From the NCBI GenBank assembly GCA_030537695.1, contig JAUNVJ010000007.1, positions 1,211-48,701 of the forward strand: a DNA stretch of 47,491 bases, read 5' to 3'. Positions within the stretch are counted from its first letter, which is position 1. Every line of letters starts with the position of its first letter. A program made the translations under genes and the position numbers. Below the pieces are notes generated by a model that worked only from the letters and a program-made list of their open reading frames with translations, was not told where the DNA came from and did not search any database. The stretch is from Tissierellia bacterium (GTDB lineage: Bacteria > Bacillota_A > Clostridia > Tissierellales > Peptoniphilaceae). Below, in pieces: positions 16,906 to 25,843 of this stretch.

Positions 16906-18683
16906 AACTCTTCCCCTTTCGTTTCAATTTTCCAAGTAATACTATTTTTGTACTCATTAAAAAGTTTTTGGTACTCTTCGCTTTTTATCATAAGTTCTTC
17001 ATGACTTCCTGACATAAGGACTCGTCCCTCCTCTAGTACTAAAATCTCATCGGAATCCTTAATACTATTAAGACGATGAGCAATACTAATGGTTAACTTA
17101 TCTTTTTTTAACTTCTCAATACTCTTTCGGATTTTAACCTCATTTTCCGTATCGGCATATGCACTGGCCTCGTCTAATAATAGAATTTTACTATCCTTTA
17201 AAAAAGCTCTGGCCAAGGCAATCCGCTGCGCTTCACCCCCGGAGACGAAAGTTCCCTTAGTACCAATAAATGTATCTAAATCATTGTTCATCCGTTCAAA
17301 AATATCTTCACATTGAGCATCTTTAATTGCTTTTAATATGGCTTCATCAGAATAATGTCCCCCCATGGTGATATTTTCTCGCAAACTTCCCTTTAATAGA
17401 GAAGTTTCCTGAAATACAATGGCCATTCGATCTAAAAGCTCTTCCATTTCATAGGAACGGACGTCTTTGCCTTCCACATAAATGGCACCATTATCCACAT
17501 CATAAAGACGAGCAATCAGTTTAATAAGAGTACTCTTTCCGGAACCGCTACCTCCCACCAAAGCATAACTTTTACCTTTTTTAAAATGAAAACTCACATG
17601 GTTTACGGCTTTGTCCACTCGATTAGGATAAGTAAAACTGACATTTTTAAGTAGAACTCCCTCTGAATCAACCTCCGCTGCTTCAATGGTTTCCGCCGAC
17701 TCTAAATCCAATATATTTTGAAGCTTTTCCACTGAAACGCGAAAAGACTGTTGAAACTCATTAATGGAAGTCACCTTCATAAAAGAGTTCAGGAGTAAAA
17801 AGGAAATCATAATATAAAAAATAGCCTTCACAAAGAGGGCAAGCGGACGATCACTATTTCTCATGAAATAAAGAGCTACCGGTCCCATTAGAATCGCCGG
17901 TGCCATAAGAGAAATCGTATTTAAAATCATCGGCCGTTTAAAGCGAAACACCAAGTCCATAGCCCGATCATGGTATTCCATTATCGCCTCATAAAATCTT
18001 TGAAAACTTTCCACACTTTGATTGAACACCTTTACGATGGGAATACCTCGAATATATTCCACTCCACTGATATTCAGCTTTTCTCCGGTGGCCGCATAAG
18101 CATCCATTAATTCCCGCATATCGGATTTCATAATGCTTCCCAAAAATATAAAGCCGGCTATAATTCCAAAAATACAAAGAAGTCCAAAGCGAATATCAAT
18201 GGTTAAAATAAAGATAATTAACAGAATAGGAATCACCATTGCCGAAGTCATATCGGGAAAAATATGAGCTAAAAAAGTATGAGTGTTGGAAGCATTGTCA
18301 TCAATAATGCGACGCAGTCTCCCGGTATCCTCATTTTGAAAAAAACCAATCGGTAAGGTCATCAAATGATGAACCCCTTCCTTTCTCATATTTGTTTCAA
18401 CACGAAAAGCTAAATAATGAGACGCTAATAAAGCACCGAAATTTCCTAAAACACCCACCACTTGAGTGATGAAAATATAAATGGCAAACTGGATGACTCT
18501 TTCCATCGTCATGGTATTTTGTATGAATTCCTTCAACAGTTCATAAACGATATATAGTGGAATTACTTGCATAATTCCTGAAACCGCTGATGCTACAAAG
18601 GTTAAGTAATATAAATGTTTTTTCTCCGGTGCAAAATCATTGACAATTGACTTTATGTTAATCTTTTTTTCTTTTTTTTGCAT
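16890..18683 (-). CDS. ABC transporter, fused permease/ATPase (first subunit of heterodimer)
   Basis: A 597-residue half-transporter with six helices in the first ~310 residues and an ATPase domain with Walker A GGSGSGKST, signature VSGGEAQR and Walker B LLLDEASA. The D-loop reads ASAYADTENE, resembling the TAFADPENE form often seen in YbtP/IrtB-like siderophore transporters rather than the usual SALD. It is the first gene of the two-gene operon, with AAAAGGAGG before the ATG at 18683. The divergent AraC gene begins 122 bases away, so the promoter region between is probably where that regulator acts. Confidence 0.93.
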   Translation of the reverse strand: MQKKEKKINIKSIVNDFAPEKKHLYYLTFVASAVSGIMQVIPLYIVYELLKEFIQNTMTMERVIQFAIYIFITQVVGVLGNFGALLASHYLAFRVETNMRKEGVHHLMTLPIGFFQNEDTGRLRRIIDDNASNTHTFLAHIFPDMTSAMVIPILLIIFILTIDIRFGLLCIFGIIAGFIFLGSIMKSDMRELMDAYAATGEKLNISGVEYIRGIPIVKVFNQSVESFQRFYEAIMEYHDRAMDLVFRFKRPMILNTISLMAPAILMGPVALYFMRNSDRPLALFVKAIFYIMISFLLLNSFMKVTSINEFQQSFRVSVEKLQNILDLESAETIEAAEVDSEGVLLKNVSFTYPNRVDKAVNHVSFHFKKGKSYALVGGSGSGKSTLIKLIARLYDVDNGAIYVEGKDVRSYEMEELLDRMAIVFQETSLLKGSLRENITMGGHYSDEAILKAIKDAQCEDIFERMNNDLDTFIGTKGTFVSGGEAQRIALARAFLKDSKILLLDEASAYADTENEVKIRKSIEKLKKDKLTISIAHRLNSIKDSDEILVLEEGRVLMSGSHEELMIKSEEYQKLFNEYKNSITWKIETKGEELCTDF

Positions 18684-18805
18684 AATATCCTCCTTTTAAT
18701 CTTGACCTTTGATTCAATTTTATATTAGAATATAATTGAAAACAATAATCTAAATCATTTAAGTCCTTTCATGATATTTGGCTTTTTGTGTTAAGGAGGC
18801 ATTTC

Positions 18806-19768
18806 ATGGCAACCACCTCTGAAGATTTTCTACTGCAATCCGGTTTTAAAAAATTAGACTTCTGTGAAAAATTTCCTCAAATTGGTCAAACCTACCAGTG
18901 TAAAAATGAAAATGCAAACCAATTCTATTGGTTCTATGAATTAGAGCATTTTATCATCAATATCCATGATTTTCATTTCATGAAAGACACCTTTTTTACA
19001 TTTCCTAAAGATATTTATTCCGGTTCCCATATGAGTATTTCTTTAATTAAAACAGCGTCGATGGAATTATTTCATCCCTATCAGAATATCACCAGCAATA
19101 CGGTCTTGGTATTTTATCAACGAGAAAAAGAATTGGAATGTCTTCTCCATGGAGGAACCCCTTTCTTTTCCATTGGCATTGAATATAAGGATAAGTACTT
19201 GGACGATATTTTTTCAAAGGAAATGAATGTCGATGTGGAAGATACTCTTAACGCCATTAAGGCTTTAGACGGGACAGCCAGTTTTTCCCCTTTAGAGCGA
19301 ATAGCCGACGAGATTTTATCCTACCGGGATATTTCTCCCGCCAGTAAATTTTTTTATGAACTGAAAGCTCGAGAAGTCTTGAGCTTTGCATTGGAACGGT
19401 ACTATCGTTCCATTCGTCAAAACACGAATAAATGTGACGACGAAGCCTTGATGACGGTGACAAAATATATTGATGATCACTATATGGCAAACTTAAAATT
19501 GGAAACATTGTCAAAAATTGCCACTATGAGTAAAAGTAAATTAAAAGACAGCTTTAAGAAAAAATATAATATGACGATCACCGAATACACGCAACGACGG
19601 CGTATGAGTATGGCGGAACATTTGATTTTATCCACAGATCTTTCCATTGGCAATGTGGCAAAATCCGTAGGGTATAATTCTCACAGCCGCTTTTCAAAGC
19701 TTTTCAAAAGATATAAAGGTTTCTATCCCAATGAATTTAAAAAGATCTCACATAAAAACAATCTGTGA
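18806..19768 (+). CDS. AraC family transcriptional regulator
   Basis: A 320-residue regulator with two helix-turn-helix units at the C-terminus: LKLETLSKIATMSKSKLKDSFKKK and, in the second, DLSIGNVAKSVGYNSHSRFSKLFKRY followed by the family's GFYPNEFKK ending. The N-terminal ~200 residues are an effector or dimerisation domain without a motif I can name. The start is ATG at 18806, after AAGGAGG. An in-frame ATG six codons upstream has none. It is divergent to the two-subunit ABC transporter and probably activates it, as YbtA-type regulators do for siderophore uptake (inference). Confidence 0.9.
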   Translation: MATTSEDFLLQSGFKKLDFCEKFPQIGQTYQCKNENANQFYWFYELEHFIINIHDFHFMKDTFFTFPKDIYSGSHMSISLIKTASMELFHPYQNITSNTVLVFYQREKELECLLHGGTPFFSIGIEYKDKYLDDIFSKEMNVDVEDTLNAIKALDGTASFSPLERIADEILSYRDISPASKFFYELKAREVLSFALERYYRSIRQNTNKCDDEALMTVTKYIDDHYMANLKLETLSKIATMSKSKLKDSFKKKYNMTITEYTQRRRMSMAEHLILSTDLSIGNVAKSVGYNSHSRFSKLFKRYKGFYPNEFKKISHKNNL

Positions 19769-19827
19769 GAATCCAATGCAGAGTTATTAAAGTTGTTGAA
19801 TCTATTTCTCTATCAAAGGAGCATTCT

Positions 19828-20247
19828 ATGACATTTAAATCTTCAATCCCCAATAATGATATCCGCAAGTTGGAACAATTATGGTCTATCTATAAATATG
19901 AAGTTCTATCCAAATCCCATAAAGATTATCTTACCATTCGAGAACTTCTGAAAAATAAGACCCATCCTCCTACTCATAAAATTATAGAAATTATTCAAAA
20001 ATCCCTGCAATTACCGGAATCAAAAAAAGATGCTGTCAATGGAGCTAATCATATTTGGGGCTATTTTAAAAAAGAGGTATCTAAAGAAGAAAAACAAAAA
20101 TATAAAAAGTTAATTGAAGAGTATCAGAAAAATAGAATTCCCTATAGGGATATTCAAGCCTTCCTATGGCAATTATTGGAACAATATCCCAATTCATATC
20201 TTATGAATAGCAGCTATTTCAATTCTGTAAGAGAGACAAAATCATAA
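19828..20247 (+). CDS. DUF1722 (YbgA-like) domain protein
   Basis: A 139-residue protein matching the DUF1722/YbgA domain: LWSIYKYEVLSKSHKDYLTI at the start, a central HIWGYFKKEVSKEEKQKYKKLIEEY and a late IPYRDIQAFL. The start at 19828 follows AAAGGAG. A longer frame from 19765 overlaps the AraC gene and lacks a site. Its biochemical role is unknown. In enterobacteria ybgA sits beside the DNA photolyase gene, and in other species the domain is fused to DUF523. Neither partner is intact here, and the next 1.3 kb downstream is degraded sequence. Confidence 0.82.
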   Translation: MTFKSSIPNNDIRKLEQLWSIYKYEVLSKSHKDYLTIRELLKNKTHPPTHKIIEIIQKSLQLPESKKDAVNGANHIWGYFKKEVSKEEKQKYKKLIEEYQKNRIPYRDIQAFLWQLLEQYPNSYLMNSSYFNSVRETKS

Positions 20248-21616
20248 ATTGTCTATATAAAAAAATTATGGAGAACGGAGATTATTTCGGTATTTTCTTA
20301 TGACGAATCTTATCTTATGATTTAAATTTTTTAGATGATAAAAGCTGTAATTCTTATCGTCTATTATAATTTGTGAAAATGAAACAATACAACTCATATA
20401 CGGTATTTTAGCAAATGTTCCGACTTGGTATGAGCCAAACAATGGGAAAAATAGGTTGAAAACAGATTTCTTATCTGGAAAAAGATCCTTAATAATAAAA
20501 AATATCGAATAATTTTAAATCTCAACTCTTCGATCCACAATTTTGCCATGGGATTTCTTTTAAATGGAGTGGATTATTAATTATCATTGCATTTTTTAAG
20601 ATTTATCGAAGGAAGAACTTAATATTTTACCAATGCAGCTTATATGGTAGCTTATCATTTAAAAGGAAAGTAAAAACTTCTCCCTTTTAACATTTCCCTC
20701 TATGGGAATGGAAATCATGAGGGATATGGGAAACGCCTACCGTTTTTCGTTTTTTCGAAAATCACATTTATGTAAATTTACAGATTAGAAATTTTTCCAA
20801 GATCCCCTTCCTTGTGAATATCGATTGAATGTTTCGCCATCCGATATATCCAATGACTCATGGTTTAGAAGAAAAATCCATGCCAATCGATATGAGAATT
20901 GGTAGATCTGTATGATGAATAAAGTTTTACTTGATCTTACAGTTTAATGGATAAAGTGGAATTTCCATTTAAATTATTGATTTACTATAAAAAATATCAA
21001 CGGACTTCTCGAAATTGTTTTCTCCTTTTTTGGACCATTCTCAGAAATCTGTAATTTTATATCATTAGAATATCGAATCTTTACATCCATCCAAATCCAT
21101 TGCAATATGAATGGTTCAAAGCTTTGTCCCCTATTATATAATGTTAATTTTAAAAAATTTCATAAAAAATAGGCCTATTAGGGCCATATAATTATTTACC
21201 ATTTAGGATTAAAGTCCATTTCAAATGGTCATTTTCCATTATTGGAATTTATTTATTCAACCTTTAAAATCCGGCCATCTTTTTATTTCCCTCGATTATC
21301 GAATCTTTCTTTTCAAAGTCTCATCGAAATTATGACCATGTGATACAAGAACATAGATATATCCAATCCATCTCAGACGATTGTTTTAAAAAAATTCGTT
21401 GTGACAATGGATAAAAGATGGATTTTTTTATCCATATAAAATTTAACTTTTACGAATCATCCAAGCTTTTATGTCTTTCCAAGGAATCAACCTTATCTTT
21501 TTCATCGAATGTAGAACAATTTCAGGTCAGAAGTGTTATAATGATTAGATGCAATGTTCATGCTATATATAAAAATATTAAAGGATAATGTAAAATTATA
21601 ATTAGAAGGTGATCCA
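20248..21616. other. 1.37-kb stretch without intact gene, probable decayed genes
   Basis: No frame here is longer than a few dozen codons with a usable start. Short plus-strand coding-looking pieces occur in different frames, for example ANVPTWYEPNNGKNRLKTDF near 20410-20470, HGLEEKSMPIDMRIG near 20860-20900 and RNYDHVIQEHRYIQSI near 21325-21375. This suggests one or more genes reading in the same direction as DUF1722 that have eroded. I could not identify them and saw no terminal inverted repeats of an insertion sequence. Confidence 0.4.
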
Positions 21617-22771
21617 TTGAATGATTCAGTAATCAAATTATCTTACAATGAAAAGGAAATTATCTTAATTCCAACGGCTCATGTATCTTGGGAAAGTGTG
21701 GAATTAGTAAAACATACAATTGATAAAGAGCAGCCGGATGCCATATGTATTGAGTTGGACGATGCACGATATGAAAATATTAAGAATCCACAAAAATGGA
21801 AAGATACAAATTTAATCGATGTGATCAAAGAAAAAAAAGTAGGTCTTTTAATCGCCAATTTAATTTTATCCAGTTATCAGAGAAATATTGCAAAAAAATT
21901 AAAGACAACTCCCGGACAAGAAATGATTGAAGGCATGAAATCAGCTGAAGAATATGGAAGTTCTTTGATTTTAGCAGACCGTAATTTACAAACTACTTTC
22001 ATGAGAATTTGGAGAAGCCTAACTTTTTGGGGAAAATGTAAATTACTCTTGAGTTTTATCTTTGATTCTGATATGGATGAGGAAGTCACGGAGCAAGATC
22101 TCCAAAATTTAATGGAACAAGATAATTTAGAAAATATCATCTCCGATATGGGTTCAGAGTTTCCTGAAATTGCCCAAATACTTCTTCATGAAAGGGATCA
22201 ATATTTAGCGTATAAGATTAAAAATGCTCCAGGTAAAAAAATAGTTGCTATTTTAGGTGCTGCTCATGTTCCCGGCGTTGAGAAAGAAATCTTTCTAGAT
22301 CAAGATATCGAAGAGATCACCAAGATCCCAAAGCCTTCGGTCATCGGTAAAATTTTGCCCTGGATTATTCCCGCGGTAATCTTATTCCTATTGGGATATG
22401 GATTTGTTTCAGGTATTCAAAATGGCCTGTCACAGTTAAAATCTTGGGTCCTTTGGAATAGCTTATTTGCAGCTTTGTTTACCCTACTGGCTTTAGGTCA
22501 TCCCCTCAGTATTTTAACCGCTTTTGTAGTGGCCCCCTTTACTTCTCTCAACCCTTTATTGGCATGTGGTTGGTTTGCTGGATTGGTGGAAGCGACAGTA
22601 CGAAAGCCGACGGTGAAAGATGTGGACAATGTTCACAACGATATTTTTCATATTAAATCTGTTTTGCAAAATCGATTTTTAAAAGCTCTATTGATCATTA
22701 TTTTTGCTAATATCGGAAGCACTATCGGTACGATCGTGGCAAGTCTGGATATTGTAAAAAACTTATTTTAA
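21617..22771 (+). CDS. TraB/PrgY family protein with C-terminal membrane domain
   Basis: A 384-residue protein. Residues ~1-235 are a TraB domain: PTAHVSWESVELVKHTI, PDAICIELDDARYE and a later AILGAAHVPGVEKEI carry the family's conserved histidines and acidic residues. Residues ~250-384 hold about four hydrophobic segments. The same layout occurs in enterococcal PrgY/TraB, which lowers secretion of a peptide pheromone, and in many bacteria and archaea without that role, so I do not infer pheromone control here. The start is TTG at 21617, a few bases after AGAAGGTGA. The gene stands alone and ends at a strong terminator. Confidence 0.88.
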   Translation: MNDSVIKLSYNEKEIILIPTAHVSWESVELVKHTIDKEQPDAICIELDDARYENIKNPQKWKDTNLIDVIKEKKVGLLIANLILSSYQRNIAKKLKTTPGQEMIEGMKSAEEYGSSLILADRNLQTTFMRIWRSLTFWGKCKLLLSFIFDSDMDEEVTEQDLQNLMEQDNLENIISDMGSEFPEIAQILLHERDQYLAYKIKNAPGKKIVAILGAAHVPGVEKEIFLDQDIEEITKIPKPSVIGKILPWIIPAVILFLLGYGFVSGIQNGLSQLKSWVLWNSLFAALFTLLALGHPLSILTAFVVAPFTSLNPLLACGWFAGLVEATVRKPTVKDVDNVHNDIFHIKSVLQNRFLKALLIIIFANIGSTIGTIVASLDIVKNLF

Positions 22772-22790
22772 TCCCATTGAATATAAGTAC

Positions 22791-22822
22791 AAAAAGATGG
22801 TGTTTAAACACCATCTTTTTTT
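22791..22822 (+). terminator. rho-independent terminator between convergent genes
   Basis: A perfect palindrome AAAGATGGTG/TTTAAACACCATCTTT with A and T runs on either side. It can serve both the TraB gene (plus) and the ABC ATPase gene (minus). Confidence 0.92.
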
Positions 22823-22829
22823 ACATATT

Positions 22830-23594
22830 TTAAGAAGCTAATTCAGCAACCTTCGTATTGTATTCTCGGGTCAATTCTTCTTCTGTAATACTGTTGGCAT
22901 CAACGTCTAAAACGACATGACCTTCATTTAACATAATAATCCGATCAGAATAATCAATAGCATTTTTTAAATTATGTGTAATCATTAAAGTCGTGATATG
23001 CTCTTTTTCGATAAGATTCGCTGTTTTATCCATAATGACTTTTGACGTTTTAGGATCCAAAGCTGCCGTATGTTCGTCCAATAAAAGGAGCTTCGGACAT
23101 TTGATTGTGGCCATCAATAGACTGAGGGATTGCCGTTGTCCCCCGGATAAAAATCGAACTTGAGTGTTTAGTTTATGTTCCAAACCCAAATCAATTTCTT
23201 CCAATTTTTTAATAATCGGCTCTAAATTATGTTTTTTAACCAATCGATGAAAGGTGAACTTTTCTCCTTTTTTTAAGGCCATGGACATATTTTCCAAAAT
23301 ATTTAAACTGGATGACACTCCTTTGGAAGGATCTTGATTGACCTTTCCTATATATATTGCCCTCTTTTGTTCCGGCATTTTGCTGATATTTACGTCTTCC
23401 AATATAATTTCGCCACTATCTACTTCCAAAGAGCCACTGATTAAATTGAAAAGGGTGGATTTCCCACAACCATTCGGTCCCAAAATAGTGGTACATTTAT
23501 TTTTTTCTATTTCCAGAGAAAAATCGTTGAAAATAATATTTTCTTCCGCCGTTCCTCGATAAAAAGCTTTATTTAAATTTTTAATCTGTAGCAT
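22830..23594 (-). CDS. ABC transporter ATP-binding protein (aromatic amino acid uptake candidate)
   Basis: A 254-residue ATPase with Walker A GPNGCGKST, signature LSGGQRQ, Walker B LLLLDEHTAALD and H-loop ITHN. It overlaps the permease gene by 14 bases with AAAGGA before its ATG, and is the last gene of a lipoprotein-permease-ATPase operon. This subfamily (ABC_sub_bind systems, including proteins predicted as TrpXYZ-type amino acid importers) is often T-box controlled in Firmicutes. Here the operon's T-box has a tyrosine-type specifier. Confidence 0.92.
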   Translation of the reverse strand: MLQIKNLNKAFYRGTAEENIIFNDFSLEIEKNKCTTILGPNGCGKSTLFNLISGSLEVDSGEIILEDVNISKMPEQKRAIYIGKVNQDPSKGVSSSLNILENMSMALKKGEKFTFHRLVKKHNLEPIIKKLEEIDLGLEHKLNTQVRFLSGGQRQSLSLLMATIKCPKLLLLDEHTAALDPKTSKVIMDKTANLIEKEHITTLMITHNLKNAIDYSDRIIMLNEGHVVLDVDANSITEEELTREYNTKVAELAS

Positions 23595-24468
23595 TTCTTT
23601 TTTCCTTTCTATTTCTGTACTTATTTAAACCAACGGTCGATAAATTATTATATCCAATAAATAAAATAACGATAATTGCTGTAATTCCCTTTAGATCATT
23701 CGGCTCCAATCCTAAATGGAGTGCGACACCATAGACCAAGCGATAGACTACGGCTCCTATAATGGCTCTTGTCGTCAGTTTCAACCACTTGGAATGTCGT
23801 AATACCGCATCTCCAATAATAATAGATGCCAATGCCGTTACAATCATAGTTTGTCCCATAGTAATATCTGTAAATCCTTGATATTGTGCCATCAGTGAAC
23901 CACTCAGAGAAGCCAATCCATTAGATAGCATCAATCCGATCATCGTATAGATGTCTGGATTTTTCCCCAAAGCTTTTACCAAAGATTCGTTATCACCGGT
24001 AATCAGGAGTAAGTATCCTTGTTCCGTACTCAAGAACCAATCTATAACAAGTTTAATCGCTAATACGATCAATCCTAAAAACAATATCTTGGGAATCCCT
24101 TCTGTAAGACTGAAGACCGTATCAAATTCAAAAAATGTGACATTGCTCTTCCCGGTGATCCGTAAATTGACCGAATAAAGTAGGGTCATGGTTAAAATCC
24201 CCGCCAAAATGGATTCAATACGTACTTTTTTAAACAAAAGGTATGTGATAAATCCTGCAAAACAACCTGCAAAAAAACTTAAGGTTGTGCCGATAAAAGG
24301 ATTTAACCCTGTAATTAAAAGTCTTGTCAATACAAATGCTCCAAAAGGGAAAGTTCCTTCTACTGATAAATCCGCAATATCTAATATTTTAAACGTCATC
24401 ACTACGCCGATGGCTAATAGTGAAAAAATTAATCCGGATTCAATGGATACCAAGATTACAGAATTCAT
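23581..24468 (-). CDS. ABC transporter permease (branched-chain-type fold, ABC_sub_bind system)
   Basis: A 295-residue membrane protein with about eight or nine helices, of the LivH-like permease fold used with ABC_sub_bind lipoproteins. Family features include the N-terminal DIADLSVEGTFPFGAF, GCFAGFITYLLF and a late ASIIIGDAVLRH. AAGGAG lies before the ATG at 24468, and the gene lies 23 bases after the binding-protein gene. It is the only permease gene in the cluster, although two binding lipoproteins are present. Confidence 0.92.
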   Translation of the reverse strand: MNSVILVSIESGLIFSLLAIGVVMTFKILDIADLSVEGTFPFGAFVLTRLLITGLNPFIGTTLSFFAGCFAGFITYLLFKKVRIESILAGILTMTLLYSVNLRITGKSNVTFFEFDTVFSLTEGIPKILFLGLIVLAIKLVIDWFLSTEQGYLLLITGDNESLVKALGKNPDIYTMIGLMLSNGLASLSGSLMAQYQGFTDITMGQTMIVTALASIIIGDAVLRHSKWLKLTTRAIIGAVVYRLVYGVALHLGLEPNDLKGITAIIVILFIGYNNLSTVGLNKYRNRKEKRNATD

Positions 24469-24491
24469 TGCTTACTTACTCCTTCACAATT

Positions 24492-25499
24492 TCAATATAC
24501 AATATTTGCATCATTAAAAATCGAATGCATCTTATCAAGCTCTAGTGCTTTTGCTGTCGTTTCGTTGACGGTTATTTCCGTTTTCTGTGAGTAAAAGACG
24601 GGAATTGTTGCAGGATCTTCTCCTTCAAAGATCTTTATGGCAATTTTTCCGGCTTCTTTTCCCAAATCTTCAAAATTAACACCATCACTCATTAATAGTC
24701 CATTTTCAACCGGACCTGCTTCATAAGCAAAAGAAGGAATTTTTGCTTCTTTTAAACGGTTGGCAATCACTTGAGATGAAGATGAAACCAAATTATCATT
24801 AATTCCAATAAAAGCATCCATGTCACTTGCTAAGGAAGACATTGCTGTGGATACGTCATTGACAGAATTTACGGCTTTGATATTTAATTCCAAATCAAGA
24901 TTTTCTGCTATTTCTTTAAGTTCTTCAATTTGGTACACAGAATTTGCTTCATTGGTGGAGTATAGGACTCCAAGCTTTTTTACCTGGGGAAAAAACTCTA
25001 AGAAACTTTCCAACTGGGCTTGAGAGGAGTAGTAATCTGAAACTCCCGTTATATTGCCTCCCGGTTCTTCATTGGAAGCCACCAATTCTGAATCTACAGG
25101 ATTTGTTACTGCAGAAAATACGATCGGAATATCAGTAATAATATTTTTAGCTCCTTGAGCTGCAGGTGTCGCTATGGCATAGATTAAATCCACTTCATCA
25201 TCCTTAAATTTATTGACGATAGCAGGTATCTGAGCCAGTTCTCCAGCTGCATTTACATAATCCACTTCTATTTTTACATCGGCATCTTCTAATTCCTGTA
25301 AAAATCCTTCCCGGGAACGATCCAATGCGATATGATCAGCGAGTTGAATAATACCGATTTTAATAGGCTCTTTTATTTCTGATACATTCTTTTGTTCCTG
25401 GGATTCATTGTTTTTGGCATTATCATTTGTATTTTTTGATCCACAAGCTGATAAAATCAGTGCCAATCCCAATATTAGTGCTAACATTTTCTTTTTCAT
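24492..25499 (-). CDS. ABC transporter substrate-binding lipoprotein (ABC_sub_bind family), Tyr T-box controlled
   Basis: A 335-residue binding protein. A lipoprotein signal peptide ends in LSAC (cysteine at residue 19). The mature chain has the ABC_sub_bind pattern: IKIGIIQLADHIALDRSREGF, ATPAAQGAKNI, VFSAVTNPVDS and LGVLYSTNEANS. I chose the ATG at 25499 because AAAGGA is eight bases before it. The ATG three codons upstream abuts the site. It is first in the operon with permease and ATPase, behind a T-box leader whose specifier reads UAC. It is a clear paralogue of the lipoprotein at 25844. Confidence 0.93.
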   Translation of the reverse strand: MKKKMLALILGLALILSACGSKNTNDNAKNNESQEQKNVSEIKEPIKIGIIQLADHIALDRSREGFLQELEDADVKIEVDYVNAAGELAQIPAIVNKFKDDEVDLIYAIATPAAQGAKNIITDIPIVFSAVTNPVDSELVASNEEPGGNITGVSDYYSSQAQLESFLEFFPQVKKLGVLYSTNEANSVYQIEELKEIAENLDLELNIKAVNSVNDVSTAMSSLASDMDAFIGINDNLVSSSSQVIANRLKEAKIPSFAYEAGPVENGLLMSDGVNFEDLGKEAGKIAIKIFEGEDPATIPVFYSQKTEITVNETTAKALELDKMHSIFNDANIVY

Positions 25500-25524
25500 T
25501 TTTTCCATCCTTTCAATAAAAAAA

Positions 25525-25790
25525 GTCTTCCATCCCCTGAAAGGGACGAAAGACTTGACTTCGCGGTACCACCCAATTTTATAATCCTACTCGGATTACC
25601 TCAATTCGAGATCTAACAATCTCTAGCCTACGTTAACGGGGGCATCCGTACTTGTCTACTGCAATTATTTCAACAAATAAGCTTAAGAGTGTATTTATAA
25701 ATGTTGCATTTTTCGCCTTCCACCACCCGGCGACTCTCTAGGAAATACAGATCATTTTTTTCTCTCTTTCACTGCTTTTCTGAAATTAAA
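25525..25790 (-). ncRNA. T-box riboswitch, predicted tyrosine (UAC) specifier
   Basis: Transcribed leader before the binding-protein/permease/ATPase operon. Seen in order on the minus strand: AAAGAGAG and the distal AGAGAGTCGCCGGGTGGTGG of stem I; specifier UAC (25691-25693) followed by A and CUCUU closing stem I; T-box GGGTGGTACCGCG (25562-25574); terminator stem from AAGTCTTTCGTCCC to GGGGATGGAAGACTT and a T run. The bulge UGGU pairs with an ACCA end, that is discriminator base A, as in bacterial tRNA-Tyr and not tRNA-Trp (G). Uncharged tRNA-Tyr is expected to allow read-through. Confidence 0.9.
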
Positions 25791-25793
25791 ATA

Positions 25794-25822
25794 ATTATAA
25801 TACAGTATCAAGTCAAAGTCAA
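25794..25822 (-). promoter_or_regulatory. promoter of the Tyr T-box operon
   Basis: -35 TTGACT (25817-25822), 17-base spacer, consensus -10 TATAAT (25794-25799), just upstream of the T-box stem I. Confidence 0.85.
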
Positions 25823-25843
25823 GTCTAGAATTATGAAATTTTT

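Noticed and set aside
20248..21616. Insertion sequence remnant
   Set aside because: I looked for terminal inverted repeats, DDE-type motifs and target duplications and could not recognise any.
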